A stretch of 64,000 bases of DNA from Pseudomonas guariconensis (GTDB lineage Bacteria; Pseudomonadota; Gammaproteobacteria; Pseudomonadales; Pseudomonadaceae). The DNA is taken from positions 21,589 through 85,588 of the forward strand of contig NZ_JADLJL010000023.1 in NCBI RefSeq assembly GCF_015680235.1. The letters are read 5' to 3'. The position numbers and the translations under genes are program-made. Under the pieces are notes generated by a model, which searched no databases, was not told the origin of the DNA, and worked only from the letters and a program-made list of their open reading frames with translations. Positions 8,924-17,484 of this stretch are shown here, in pieces (positions within the stretch are counted from its first letter, which is position 1; each line of letters opens with the position of its first letter).

Positions 8924-9817
8924 ATGGAATATGAGCTTCAAGACATACGATCTTTCGTGAAAATCGCTGAACTTGGCAGTTTCCACGAGGCCGCGGAAGC
9001 GTTGCACTTATCCCAGCCGGCCCTGAGCCGGCGGATCAAGAAGCTCGAGGAAGGGCTGGGCACCTCGCTGCTGGAGCGCACGACCCGTCGCGTCAGCCTG
9101 ACCAGCGTCGGGCGAGACTTCTTGCCCAAGGCCAGGCGCCTGTTGGATGACTTCGAAGACTCGATCCTGAGCATTCGGGAGCTCGCCGAACGGCAAACGG
9201 GGCAGGTCACCCTCGCCTGCATTCCAACCGCAGCGTTCTATTTCCTGCCGTCGGTGATCCGCGACTACAACGAGCAATACCCCAAGATCCGCATCCGCCT
9301 GCTGGATCTCAGCGCCAACGACGGGCTCGAGGCCGTGCTGCGGGGCGAGGCGGATTTCGGCATCAACATGATGAGCGGCCAACACCCGGACATCGAGTTC
9401 GTCTCCCTGGTGCAGGAGCATTTCGTCCTGGCTTGCCGCCGTGATCACAAGCTGGCGAACCGCGACGCCGTCACCTGGGCCGAACTGGCCGACTACCGCC
9501 TGATCGGCGTGGGCCGCCTGAGCGGTAACCGGATGCTGCTGGACCATGCCCTGTCCGGGCTCAACCTACGGCCCAAGTGGTTCTATGAGGTCCAGCACCT
9601 GTCCACCTCGCTGGGCATGGTCGAGGCCGGGCTGGGCGTTTCGGCCATGCCCAGCCTGGCCATGCCCAGCGCCGACCATCCGACGCTGGTCAGCGTGCCG
9701 CTGATCGAACCCCAGGTCACCCGCACCCTGGGGCTGGTCTATCGGCGAGGGGCGTCGCTGTCGCCAGCGGCAGAGAAGTTCGTGTCGATCCTGCTGGATA
9801 AATGGCCCAACCGATGA
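8924..9817 (+). CDS. LysR-family regulator of the tricarboxylate cluster
   Basis: A 297-residue LysR-type regulator. The N-terminal winged helix-turn-helix covers residues 1-60 (FHEAAEALHLSQPALSRRI), and the two-lobed effector domain spans about 90-295. It is transcribed away from the PrpF-family gene, the classic arrangement for a LysR regulator and its target, with a palindromic site between them. It probably activates the isomerase/transport cluster in response to a di- or tricarboxylate; this is inferred from context only. The ATG at 8924 directly begins the conserved N-terminus. A REP block follows the stop. Confidence 0.88.
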   Translation: MEYELQDIRSFVKIAELGSFHEAAEALHLSQPALSRRIKKLEEGLGTSLLERTTRRVSLTSVGRDFLPKARRLLDDFEDSILSIRELAERQTGQVTLACIPTAAFYFLPSVIRDYNEQYPKIRIRLLDLSANDGLEAVLRGEADFGINMMSGQHPDIEFVSLVQEHFVLACRRDHKLANRDAVTWAELADYRLIGVGRLSGNRMLLDHALSGLNLRPKWFYEVQHLSTSLGMVEAGLGVSAMPSLAMPSADHPTLVSVPLIEPQVTRTLGLVYRRGASLSPAAEKFVSILLDKWPNR

Positions 9818-9861
9818 GCGAAACACCTTGCGCGGAATCGGGCGCTGATTGCCAGCCGCGC

Positions 9862-10026
9862 CGCCCGCCTCCTGTGGGCGGGCTTATCCCGCGATTGGGC
9901 CGGGCTAGATATCACCGTAGCCTGGCAAGGGCTTCGCCCTTGATCGCGGGACAAGTCGGACCGCCGCACCGCCGCTCCCACAGGGGGACCAGCGCTAGCC
10001 GCTTGTTCTTTGCGCGACAGGGCAAT
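9862..10026. repeat. REP pair plus composite repeat module
   Basis: A hairpin of CCGCCC/GGGCGG type followed by a REP around GATCGCGGGACAAGTCGGACC, then the GCCGCTTGTT module also found at 1034-1146. The stretch GATATCACCGTAGCCTGGC matches position 970 onward almost base for base and recurs inverted near 45562-45600. The REP variant here is the closest match to the fragment found inside treZ. Confidence 0.75.
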
Positions 10027-10053
10027 CCGTAATTCAAAGTGGTCCTGCCTGTT

Positions 10054-10968
10054 TTACTCAACCACCGGCGCACGCTCAGACATCAATTCGGTGATCCAGT
10101 CGATAAACACCCTGACCTTGGCGCTGACATGGCGGTTCGGCGGAAATGCCAAGTACATCGGCATTGGCGGCATCTGCCAGTCGTCGAACAGCGCCAGCAG
10201 CTCACCGCTGGCAAGGTGTGGTTCGGCCATGTACTGCGGTAGCCAGAGTATGCCAAGGCCAGCCAAGCCGGCAGCAAGGTAGGCATTGCCGTCGTCTACG
10301 ATCAGTTGCGGGCGGCCTTGAGCCTCCATGCGCTCCTCACCGCGATGCATCGCGTAGGGCAGCGTCTTGCCAGTACGAGTCCAAAGAAAACCCACGGTCT
10401 TGTGCTTGCCCTCCTCCAACTCACGAGGGTGCTCCGGCATCCCGAAGCGCTGCAAATAACTGCGCGCGGCATAGATACCGAGCTGCAAATCGCCCACATG
10501 CCTCGCCACCAGGGACTGATCGGTGATCTCGCCACCACGCACCACGCAATCGACGTTCTCGCTAATGATGTCGACGACGCGATCACTCACGCCCAAGGTC
10601 AATTGAATATCCGGATAACGTGCAAAGAACTCCGGTAAGGCGGGTATCAACAGGAGGCGCGCCAGTGGGCTGGGAACATCTACCCGAAGTCGCCCGCGCG
10701 GCGCCATGGATGCACTGGACACGCTGGTCTCGGCGTCGTCCAGGTCGACCAGCAGCCGGACCACGCGTTCGTAGTAGGCCGCCCCGTCGGCGGTGACATT
10801 CACTTTGCGCGTGGTGCGGTTGAGCAAGCGCACCCGCAGCCGCGCTTCCAGTTGCTGAACCAGTTGCGTCACGGTGGTCTTGCTCATGTGCAGGGTCGCA
10901 GCGGCCTTGGTGAAGCTGCCAGTCTCCACTACCCGGGCAAAGGCCTGCATTGCATCGAAACGGTCCAT
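10054..10968 (-). CDS. LysR-family transcriptional regulator
   Basis: A 304-residue LysR regulator. The N-terminal helix-turn-helix reads SFTKAAATLHMSKTTVTQLV, followed by LLNRTTRKVNVT, a pattern common in the CrgA/AaeR-like group. The effector-binding domain fills residues 90-300. The ATG at 10968 was chosen because it starts the conserved MDRFDAMQAF and has a GAGGGAGA ribosome site; the longer frame upstream would cross the divergent promoter. It is divergent from the Rid-family gene, which it probably controls through a palindrome between them. The effector is unknown. Confidence 0.87.
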   Translation of the reverse strand: MDRFDAMQAFARVVETGSFTKAAATLHMSKTTVTQLVQQLEARLRVRLLNRTTRKVNVTADGAAYYERVVRLLVDLDDAETSVSSASMAPRGRLRVDVPSPLARLLLIPALPEFFARYPDIQLTLGVSDRVVDIISENVDCVVRGGEITDQSLVARHVGDLQLGIYAARSYLQRFGMPEHPRELEEGKHKTVGFLWTRTGKTLPYAMHRGEERMEAQGRPQLIVDDGNAYLAAGLAGLGILWLPQYMAEPHLASGELLALFDDWQMPPMPMYLAFPPNRHVSAKVRVFIDWITELMSERAPVVE

Positions 10969-10992
10969 CTCACGTCTCCCTCGCGCCTGGAT

Positions 10993-11011
10993 TGTTTGGA
11001 TTATACAAACA
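10993..11011. promoter_or_regulatory. Inverted repeat operator candidate, LysR/Rid promoter
   Basis: TGTTTG and CAAACA form an exact inverted repeat separated by seven bases. The site lies 25 bases upstream of the LysR start and about 100 bases upstream of the Rid gene. Spacing and position fit a LysR or related dimer site. Inference from position. Confidence 0.5.
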
Positions 11012-11109
11012 GTCCTGAACAAGACTGCCCGTTTATCCACGTCGAAAGCGATCCTTATAGTGGCGTCAACATAGACACCGAGCCGCGATGGCCCAGAACG
11101 AGGTATGCA

Positions 11110-11502
11110 ATGTCCAACAAACGTAATGCCGTTTTCCCGCCTGACCGCCATGCACTGTATGAGCTTCACCGCTACTCGCCAGCGATTCGGTCCAACGGTT
11201 TTCTGTTCGTGTCCGGCCAGGTCGGCAGCCGCAAGGATGGCTCGCCCGAACCGGACCTCGCGGCGCAAGTGCGCTTGGCCTTCGCCAACCTCAACGCGAT
11301 CCTGGCCGAGGCCGGCAGCAGTTTCGACGATGTGGTCGACACGACCATCTTCATGGTCGACCCCGATTCGAAGTTCGAAACCATCTGGGAGGTGGCGTCC
11401 GAGTATTGGGGCGAAGCGCCCTACCCAACGGTGACCGCAGTCGGCGTGACCTGGCTGTCGGGCTTCGACTTCGAGATCAAAGTGATCGCGAAACTACCGT
11501 AA
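11110..11502 (+). CDS. Rid (YjgF/YER057c/UK114) family protein
   Basis: A 130-residue single-domain protein with the Rid fold pattern: LFVSGQVGSRKDG, DLAAQVRLAFANLNAIL and DDVVDTTIFMVD. RidA enzymes hydrolyse reactive enamine/imine intermediates from PLP enzymes. The arginine that RidA uses, in a P-A-R-S/T-x-V-E-V context, is not present; the equivalent stretch reads PTVTAVGV. The protein therefore belongs to a non-archetypal Rid subgroup whose activity is not established. The ATG at 11110 has GAGG upstream; the longer frame overlaps the divergent regulator. It is likely controlled by the divergent LysR. Confidence 0.82.
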   Translation: MSNKRNAVFPPDRHALYELHRYSPAIRSNGFLFVSGQVGSRKDGSPEPDLAAQVRLAFANLNAILAEAGSSFDDVVDTTIFMVDPDSKFETIWEVASEYWGEAPYPTVTAVGVTWLSGFDFEIKVIAKLP

Positions 11503-11531
11503 CGGAGCCCGCCAGACCTTACCTCCGAGGG

Positions 11532-12419
11532 CTATGGGCGACCACCCAGATGGGCCAGCAGGCTTTGCATCGGCCCCGTCAGTTCGCTCCAGTCCTTGAA
11601 GCACAGACACAGCTGGCGCCGCGCCCAACTCTCTTCCAATGCAACCACTTGAAGGGCGTAGCGCCGTCGGTAACGTTTTGCAATGTTCTGCGGCACGATC
11701 CCGATGCCAACGCCATGCGCGACCATTTCGCACACCCCTTCGAATGTCTTCATGCGAATTCGAAGGTCGAGCGGCCTGCCCGCTACGCGGGCATGTTCAT
11801 CGATGTGGTCTTGCAATGCACTTGCTTGAGACAGGCCCACGAAGGGCAGCTCCAGAACCTCTGCGAACGTCACTTGCTTGCCGAGCGCGTAGGTATTCTG
11901 TGCAGCCGTGATCACGACCAGGTGGTCCCGTGCCACTGCCTGCACTTGAAGCCCATCAGCCGCAATGGCATCGGAAATCACACCCGCCTCGGTCAACCCC
12001 GAGGCAACGGCGCGAACGATCTCGATGCTGGTGCGCTCCTTGAGTTCGATGCGCAAACGAGGCCGAGCTGCCAGCCATGGCGCAAGACGGCTGGGCAGGA
12101 ACTCGATGAGCGCGGCAGTATTGGCATACAGGTGCAGCGTTCCCCTGGCACCTGCGGCGAAGTCTTGAAGCTCGCCCTTGAGCCTTTCTTGCTGCCTGAG
12201 AATCAGGCGGGCGTGATGGGCTAGTGCCTCACCAGCTTCCGTGGTGACGACGCCTCTCGGGCGGCGCTCGAGCAACGCCACACCGGCTGCGCTTTCGATG
12301 TTGCGCAGGCGCTCGCTTGCCGAGGCCAGGGCGAGATTCGCGCGCGCGGCCCCGGCGGTGATGCTGCCGGCATCCACGATACACAGGAACAGCTGCAGGT
12401 CTGCCAAGTCGAGGCGCAT
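11532..12419 (-). CDS. LysR-family transcriptional regulator
   Basis: A 295-residue LysR protein with the helix-turn-helix at about 18-40 (SITAGAARANLALASASERL) and a standard substrate-binding domain. The sequence SERLRNIESAAGVALLERR replaces the usual SRRI/LE segment, as in one LysR subgroup close to sulfur and amino-acid regulators. It is divergent from the TSUP-family exporter and shares a 116-base gap with it, so the exporter is its likely target. The effector is unknown. Confidence 0.86.
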   Translation of the reverse strand: MRLDLADLQLFLCIVDAGSITAGAARANLALASASERLRNIESAAGVALLERRPRGVVTTEAGEALAHHARLILRQQERLKGELQDFAAGARGTLHLYANTAALIEFLPSRLAPWLAARPRLRIELKERTSIEIVRAVASGLTEAGVISDAIAADGLQVQAVARDHLVVITAAQNTYALGKQVTFAEVLELPFVGLSQASALQDHIDEHARVAGRPLDLRIRMKTFEGVCEMVAHGVGIGIVPQNIAKRYRRRYALQVVALEESWARRQLCLCFKDWSELTGPMQSLLAHLGGRP

Positions 12420-12535
12420 GTAAGCCCTACTCCTGCCTTCGGAGCGTCCGAAGCTTCAATGAATATTTCCGCATTGTGCCTGGCCTCACCAACAGCTTCA
12501 ATTGAACACCCATGCCCTGCTGTAGAAGCCCTGCC

Positions 12536-13282
12536 ATGCACGACTCTGCATTGAACATCTTGCTGTTGATCGGCACCTTCCTGCTTGCAGGGATGGTGAA
12601 AGGCGTAACCGGCATGGGGCTTCCTACCATTGCCATGGGGTTGCTGGGAACGGTAATGCCCCCAGCCGGCGCCGCCGCAATGCTGGTCATCCCATCCTTG
12701 GTGACCAATGTGTGGCAGCTGCTTTGTGGCCCGGCAGTGGCGCGAGTGATGCGCCGCCTATGGCCCATGATGCTGTGCATCACCCTCGCAACGGTTGCCG
12801 GATCAGCATGGCTGGTAAAGGTGAGCCCGGCTTGGTCTGGGTTTGGCCTTGGCGTTGCACTTATCGTGTACGCCACCTATGCACTCATCGCGCCGGCCTT
12901 TACTGTGCCCACGCAGCTCGAGCGATGGCTATCGCCGGCGATCGGCTTGACCACGGGTATGGTCACCGGCGCTACCGGTGTGTTCGTGATGCCGGCGGTT
13001 CCCTATCTTGGGTCGTTGAACATAAGCCGCGAGGAGCTGGTTCAGGCGCTTGGTTTGTCGTTCACCGTTTCCACCGTCGCGCTCGCCATAGGGTTGTTCA
13101 TGCATGGCGCCTTTCAGGTGACGCAACTGGGCACCTCCGCGATGGCCATCGTTCCGGCGTTGATCGGAATGTGGGCCGGTCAAGTTGTGCGGAGGCGAAT
13201 CAGCCCCAAGCGCTTTCGCCACTGTTTCTTGCTGTTCCTGATCGTGCTGGGGCTTGAGCTTTTTTGTCGTCCGTTCTTTTGA
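12536..13282 (+). CDS. TauE/SafE (TSUP) family membrane transporter
   Basis: A 248-residue membrane protein with about eight hydrophobic segments and the two-repeat layout of the TSUP family. The first repeat contains GMVKGVTGMGLPTIAMGLLG, and the second GMVTGATGVFVMPAVPYLGS. Members export or import sulfite, sulfoacetate, taurine-derived or other organic anions. The ATG at 12536 (MHDSALN) was preferred over the ATG at 12512 because the first eight residues of the longer form are not conserved-looking. Divergent to a LysR regulator. Substrate is not known. Confidence 0.82.
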   Translation: MHDSALNILLLIGTFLLAGMVKGVTGMGLPTIAMGLLGTVMPPAGAAAMLVIPSLVTNVWQLLCGPAVARVMRRLWPMMLCITLATVAGSAWLVKVSPAWSGFGLGVALIVYATYALIAPAFTVPTQLERWLSPAIGLTTGMVTGATGVFVMPAVPYLGSLNISREELVQALGLSFTVSTVALAIGLFMHGAFQVTQLGTSAMAIVPALIGMWAGQVVRRRISPKRFRHCFLLFLIVLGLELFCRPFF

Positions 13283-13297
13283 TACGCGAGGCAAACA

Positions 13298-14140
13298 TCA
13301 AACAGGATGCGCATCAGCTGCATCGATCGACTTCATCCAGTCGCGCGGATTGAGACCGGTCTTGCGCCGGAATGCCCGCGCTAATGCAGAGGGGCTCTCG
13401 TACCCAACCTGATCGGAGATCAAAGCCATGGAGCCTCCTTCTCGCAACAGCTTCTGCGCCAGGCTGATCCGCCAGCTCAACAGATAATCGGCAGGCGTCT
13501 GCCCAACCACAGCCTTGAAGTACGCGGCATAACTCGCGCGTGACATATTCGACTCGCTGGCCAGTTGCGAAATCGACCAGGGGTGCTGAGGCATTTCATG
13601 AATCTTGACCAATGAACGAGACAGGCGAGCATCAGCAAGGCCCGCCATCATTCCGGACTCGAGCTGATGGTGGTCGAGCAGATGCCGCAATAACTGAATG
13701 ACCACCAGCTCGAAGAGTCGATCCAGCGTAGCGCGACGACCGCAATGGTCGCCGTCGGCCTCGGCGAATAACCATTTGACCGTGTCCGAGAGCATTGGCA
13801 GCCCGGCCAGCGGCAAAACCATCACATCAGGCAAGGCCGCTGCCAACGGATTGTCCTCCCCGCCCGCGAAGGCCAGGGATGCGCATTGCAAGCGGGCTTC
13901 ACCTGCCGGTGTACTGGATACCTGGTGCCGGTTGGGGCGAGGAATGAAAATCAGGCTCGGCTCGGTCAGCAATACACTCGATCGACCCTCGATCGATAAG
14001 GCCAACACCCCGCTCTGCAGCAGATGGATATGGCCCCTGCGGTCTGCGTCGGTGTATTGCCTAGTGCCACAAAGCCCACCGCTGTAATACAGCTCGGCAC
14101 GCACACCGTAGAGCGTCAGCAGTTTGGATAATCGATCCAT
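13298..14140 (-). CDS. AraC-family regulator, RclR-like
   Basis: A 280-residue AraC regulator with an N-terminal cupin-like sensor (about 1-160) and two C-terminal helix-turn-helix motifs (about 175-275: SISQLASESNMSRASYAAYF and ALISDQVGYESPSALARAF). The start MDRLSKLLTLYG and the segment MPQHPWSISQLAS resemble RclR, the E. coli hypochlorite sensor. RclR uses two cysteines, Cys21 and Cys89; here Cys24 and Cys86 lie at comparable places, so a disulfide switch is plausible. It is divergent from a DUF417 gene, the same partner as in the rcl locus. The start is the ATG at 14140 rather than the weaker frame four codons upstream. Confidence 0.82.
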   Translation of the reverse strand: MDRLSKLLTLYGVRAELYYSGGLCGTRQYTDADRRGHIHLLQSGVLALSIEGRSSVLLTEPSLIFIPRPNRHQVSSTPAGEARLQCASLAFAGGEDNPLAAALPDVMVLPLAGLPMLSDTVKWLFAEADGDHCGRRATLDRLFELVVIQLLRHLLDHHQLESGMMAGLADARLSRSLVKIHEMPQHPWSISQLASESNMSRASYAAYFKAVVGQTPADYLLSWRISLAQKLLREGGSMALISDQVGYESPSALARAFRRKTGLNPRDWMKSIDAADAHPV

Positions 14141-14296
14141 GAGTACGCGCACCTCGGATTTGGACGATCTGCAGCAAATTATAGGCTAATTGAACCCAAA
14201 AGAATGTCGTTCCCTTGCATCATGGCCCCGTACTCAAACGGCGCTAGGAAGTGCGCCGTATGCCCACTGATACAACAGACTCTTTGGAGATCGCTC

Positions 14297-14815
14297 ATGA
14301 ACACTTCTATTGCTGACCGTTCCTTCACCACCCGCCTCCTGAACAAAGGCCTGGGCCAGCACGCCACACGTGCCGGCGTTGTAGGCATCTACGTGGCCAT
14401 GGCCATCATCTACTTCTGGTTCGGAGGCATGAAGTTCACTGGCTATGAGGCGAACGGCATTCATGGCTTCGTCAGTAACAGCCCGTTGCTTTACTGGGTG
14501 TACAACCTCATGAGCATCCAAGGATTCTCTAACTTTCTGGGTGTTCTGGAGGTCTCTATCGGTCTACTGATCGCTGGCCGGGTGTTTTCTGCCAAATTCT
14601 CGGCTTTGGGCGGGTTGCTCTCCGCCGGCCTGTTCATCACGACGCTTTCATTCATGCTGACCACGCCAGGCGTATTCGAGCCTAGCCTCGGTTTCCCTGC
14701 GATTTCCGTGGTGCCTGGCCAGTTCCTATTGAAGGACTTGGGTCTGCTCGCGGCTTCGATTTTCATTGCCGGCACCTCGATGACTCACTTGAGCAGAAAT
14801 AACATCGCGTCTTGA
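14297..14815 (+). CDS. DUF417 (YkgB/RclC-like) inner-membrane protein
   Basis: A 172-residue membrane protein with four predicted membrane segments. It has the DUF417 features AIIYFWFGGMKFTGYEANGI near the N-terminus, SPLLYWVYNL, and a C-terminal FLLKDLGLL. RclC/YkgB of E. coli belongs here and is needed for survival of reactive chlorine. GGAG lies seven bases before the ATG. The divergent AraC gene is RclR-like, so induction by hypochlorous acid or electrophiles is likely. No rclA or rclB homologue is present. The gene ends inside a 22-base tandem duplication and is followed by a strong terminator. Confidence 0.83.
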   Translation: MNTSIADRSFTTRLLNKGLGQHATRAGVVGIYVAMAIIYFWFGGMKFTGYEANGIHGFVSNSPLLYWVYNLMSIQGFSNFLGVLEVSIGLLIAGRVFSAKFSALGGLLSAGLFITTLSFMLTTPGVFEPSLGFPAISVVPGQFLLKDLGLLAASIFIAGTSMTHLSRNNIAS

Positions 14816-14838
14816 TAGAAATAACATCGCGTCTTGAT
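14795..14838. repeat. Perfect 22-bp tandem duplication over a stop codon
   Basis: The 22-base unit beginning AGAAATAACATCGCGTCTTG is repeated twice with no mismatch (14795-14816 and 14817-14838). The first copy carries the last codons and stop of the DUF417 gene; the second is non-coding. Exact identity suggests a recent event, such as replication slippage. Confidence 0.95.
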
Positions 14839-14872
14839 AAGGGTCTTCTGCACGATCAGAAGACCCTTTTCG
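14839..14872 (+). terminator. Rho-independent terminator after the DUF417 gene
   Basis: AGGGTCTTCTG and CAGAAGACCCT form an 11-pair stem around a CACGAT loop and are followed by TTTT. It lies directly after the tandem duplication and would end the DUF417 transcript. Confidence 0.9.
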
Positions 14873-15053
14873 TTATCAGGCCAATAAATCCGCTGGCTCC
14901 GACATCGGGCCCTACCCCTTGGCCGCAAATCATTAACCAGGCAATTCTGGCTGTTGGTCAAATGACTCACCGTTCCCCCGTCTGAATAGCCCAACCCCAC
15001 ATCCGCCCATTCGAACGCATTGTCAGTGAGGGACATATTCTGACAAACTTATT

Positions 15054-15074
15054 GCTAATCATTATCATAATCAT
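15054..15074. promoter_or_regulatory. Fur box upstream of the TonB receptor
   Basis: GCTAATCATTATCATAATCAT contains the core of the Fur consensus (alternating GATAAT/ATTATC units). It ends 19 bases before the receptor start, so Fur with iron would block transcription. This predicts induction under iron limitation. Confidence 0.8.
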
Positions 15075-15093
15075 CAGTAACAAGGATGACGGC

Positions 15094-17256
15094 ATGTCCC
15101 TGGTCCCTTCACCCCAACGCTTCACGCCCACACGTAGCCTGTTGGCAATCGCCATCTGCATGGCACCACTCGCGCCCACGGCCGCCGGCGAACAACCCGC
15201 AGCGCCCGCGGTGCTCGAGCTCGGCGCCACGGCTATCACCGATACAGGCCTGGGCAGTACCACCGAAGGGTCGCAGTCGTACACCACCGGTAGCATGTCG
15301 ACCGCCACCAAGCTTCCCCTGACCCTGCGCGAAACACCCCAAGCGGTGACCGTCGTCACCCGCCAGCGCATGGATGACCAGAACATGACCAGCATCAACG
15401 ATGTAGCCAGGTACACCCCCGGCCTGTTTCTCAATCAATCCAGCGGTCCTGGCCGGCAGTCCTATACAGCCCGAGGCTTCGACGTCGACAGCATCATGTA
15501 CGACGGCATCCCCAGCTCGTACACCGGCTGGGTGGTAGGCGCCCAACCGAACCTGGCGATGTTCGACCGTGTGGAAGTGGTGCGCGGTGCCACCGGCCTG
15601 GTCACCGGGGCCGGCACGCCATCGGCGGCGATCAACCTGGTGCGCAAGCGCCCACTGGCCGAACGTAAAGTCACCCTGACGGGCGCCGCCGGCAGCTGGG
15701 ACAACTACCGGGGCGAACTCGACGCCTCCAGCCCGCTCAACGACAGTGGTACGCTGCGCGGGCGGGTGGTCACCTCGTACCGTGATGCCAATAGCTTCCG
15801 TGATGGGCAGAAGGAAGATCACGGCCTGTTCTATGCGATCACCGAAGCCGACCTGAGCGAGGACACCACCCTCACCCTCGGCTTCTCCCACCAGAAGGAC
15901 AAGACCAATTTCTTCTGGGGCGCCATCCCCACCGACCTCAGCGGCCACCACCTGGATGTGTCTCGCTCGTACAACCCAGGCACGGACTGGGAAAACAAGG
16001 ACCAGGAAATCAATACCCTGTTCGCCGAACTGCGTCATCAGTTGGCCAACGACTGGAAGCTGCAGGCCAACGCCAACTACAGCGAGCAGAATGCCCTGTT
16101 CCGGGGCTCGTACCAATCGCGCTGGAACACGGCCAAGACCTTGAGCCGTACCGTTTACCAGTCCAAGCACGACGAAAACCAGCTGGGCCTGGATGCCTTT
16201 GCCAGCGGCCCGTTCCAAGCCCTGGGCCGCACCCACGAGCTGGTGGTCGGTGCCAGCAAGCGCCTCTATGACATGAACGAGCACAACTACAGCCCGTATG
16301 ACACCGACTACCCCCTCGACGGCGGCAAGCCCGACTTCGTGCATACCGGCAATAACCGCTACCTGATCAACCAGGAAGGGGTCTACACCACCACCCGCCT
16401 GAGCCTGGCCGAGCCGCTCAAGCTGATCCTGGGCGGGCGGCTGGACTGGTACGACTACGACCAGCGCGACAATGACACCGGCGATTACAAGGTGACGCGC
16501 AAGGTCACTCGCTACGGTGGCCTGATCTACGACCTGGACGAGCGCCATTCCGTCTACGCCAGCTACACCGATATCTTCACGCCGCAAGACGGCCGGGATG
16601 GCGCCGGCAAACCGGTGACGCCCATCGTGGGCAAGAACTACGAGGTCGGGATCAAGGGCGAGTATTTCGATGGCGCGCTGAACGCCAGCTTGGCGCTGTT
16701 CCGTATCGACCAGGAAAACCGCCAAGTCGAGGTCAAACTGCCGAACTGCCCGCAACTGACGTGCTACCAGGCTTCCGGCGAAGTGCGCAGCCAAGGTATC
16801 GATTTTGAATTGCAAGGTGCGCTGACCGACCGCTGGCAGATCGGTGCCGGCTACACCTACGCTCGCGTGCACACGATCAAGGATGACAATGCCCCCGCCA
16901 AGGTCAACAAGCCGCTTGAAACCGATACCCCCGAGCACCAGTTCAAGCTATACACCACGTACCGTTTCCAGGGCCCGCTGGAGAAGCTGCGCATCGGCGG
17001 TGGCGTGACCTGGCAGAGCCGCATGTACAACGACATCCCGACCGAGGGCGGCGAGTACCGGCTGATCCAGGGCAGCTATGCGGTGACCGACCTGATGGCC
17101 GGCTACCAGGTGAACCGAAACCTCGATTTGCAGCTCAACGCCAACAACGTGTTCGACAAGAAATACTACTCCTCCATTTCCAAATCGGTGGACTATGGCG
17201 GCGATACCTTCGGTGACCCGCGCAACCTGATGTTGACGGCCAAATACACCTTCTGA
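15094..17256 (+). CDS. TonB-dependent siderophore receptor
   Basis: A 720-residue outer-membrane receptor with a signal peptide (to about residue 31, TAAGEQ), a TonB-dependent plug (LRETPQAVTVVTRQRM, then IMYDGIPSS and FDRVEVVRGATGLVTGAGTP), and a 22-strand barrel ending KYTF. The gap between signal and plug is only about 45 residues, so there is no N-terminal signalling (STN) domain and no need for a dedicated sigma/anti-sigma pair. It resembles FpvA/FhuA-type ferric-siderophore receptors; the ligand cannot be told. The ATG at 15094 was chosen over 15052 because the longer form would begin in the Fur box. Regulation by Fur is likely. Confidence 0.9.
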   Translation: MSLVPSPQRFTPTRSLLAIAICMAPLAPTAAGEQPAAPAVLELGATAITDTGLGSTTEGSQSYTTGSMSTATKLPLTLRETPQAVTVVTRQRMDDQNMTSINDVARYTPGLFLNQSSGPGRQSYTARGFDVDSIMYDGIPSSYTGWVVGAQPNLAMFDRVEVVRGATGLVTGAGTPSAAINLVRKRPLAERKVTLTGAAGSWDNYRGELDASSPLNDSGTLRGRVVTSYRDANSFRDGQKEDHGLFYAITEADLSEDTTLTLGFSHQKDKTNFFWGAIPTDLSGHHLDVSRSYNPGTDWENKDQEINTLFAELRHQLANDWKLQANANYSEQNALFRGSYQSRWNTAKTLSRTVYQSKHDENQLGLDAFASGPFQALGRTHELVVGASKRLYDMNEHNYSPYDTDYPLDGGKPDFVHTGNNRYLINQEGVYTTTRLSLAEPLKLILGGRLDWYDYDQRDNDTGDYKVTRKVTRYGGLIYDLDERHSVYASYTDIFTPQDGRDGAGKPVTPIVGKNYEVGIKGEYFDGALNASLALFRIDQENRQVEVKLPNCPQLTCYQASGEVRSQGIDFELQGALTDRWQIGAGYTYARVHTIKDDNAPAKVNKPLETDTPEHQFKLYTTYRFQGPLEKLRIGGGVTWQSRMYNDIPTEGGEYRLIQGSYAVTDLMAGYQVNRNLDLQLNANNVFDKKYYSSISKSVDYGGDTFGDPRNLMLTAKYTF

Positions 17257-17310
17257 CACCACGGGGCGCCACAGGCCGACATTTCCATGGGTGAGTGGTT
17301 GCCCAGGCTG

Positions 17311-17404
17311 GCCCCATCGCGGGGCAAGCCCGCTCCCACAGAACAATGCATAACTACTTGATTTTGCAGACCCTTGTGGGAGCTGGCTTGCCGGCGATTG
17401 GGCC
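17311..17404. repeat. Inverted REP pair
   Basis: Two REP palindromes in opposite orientation, around ATCGCGGGGCAAGCCCGC and GTGGGAGCTGGCTTGCC, separated by about 35 bases. Located between the receptor gene and RNase Z. Confidence 0.75.
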
Positions 17405-17484
17405 AGTACCGACACCAACTGACCTCCTGCCCGTGCGCATGGTCGTACAATGACCCGACCTGCGACCCGCAAAGGAGCCAGCCA

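Noticed and set aside
15109..16938. Long minus-strand frame of 609 codons
   Set aside because: It is the antisense of the TonB receptor, which has an intact family match.
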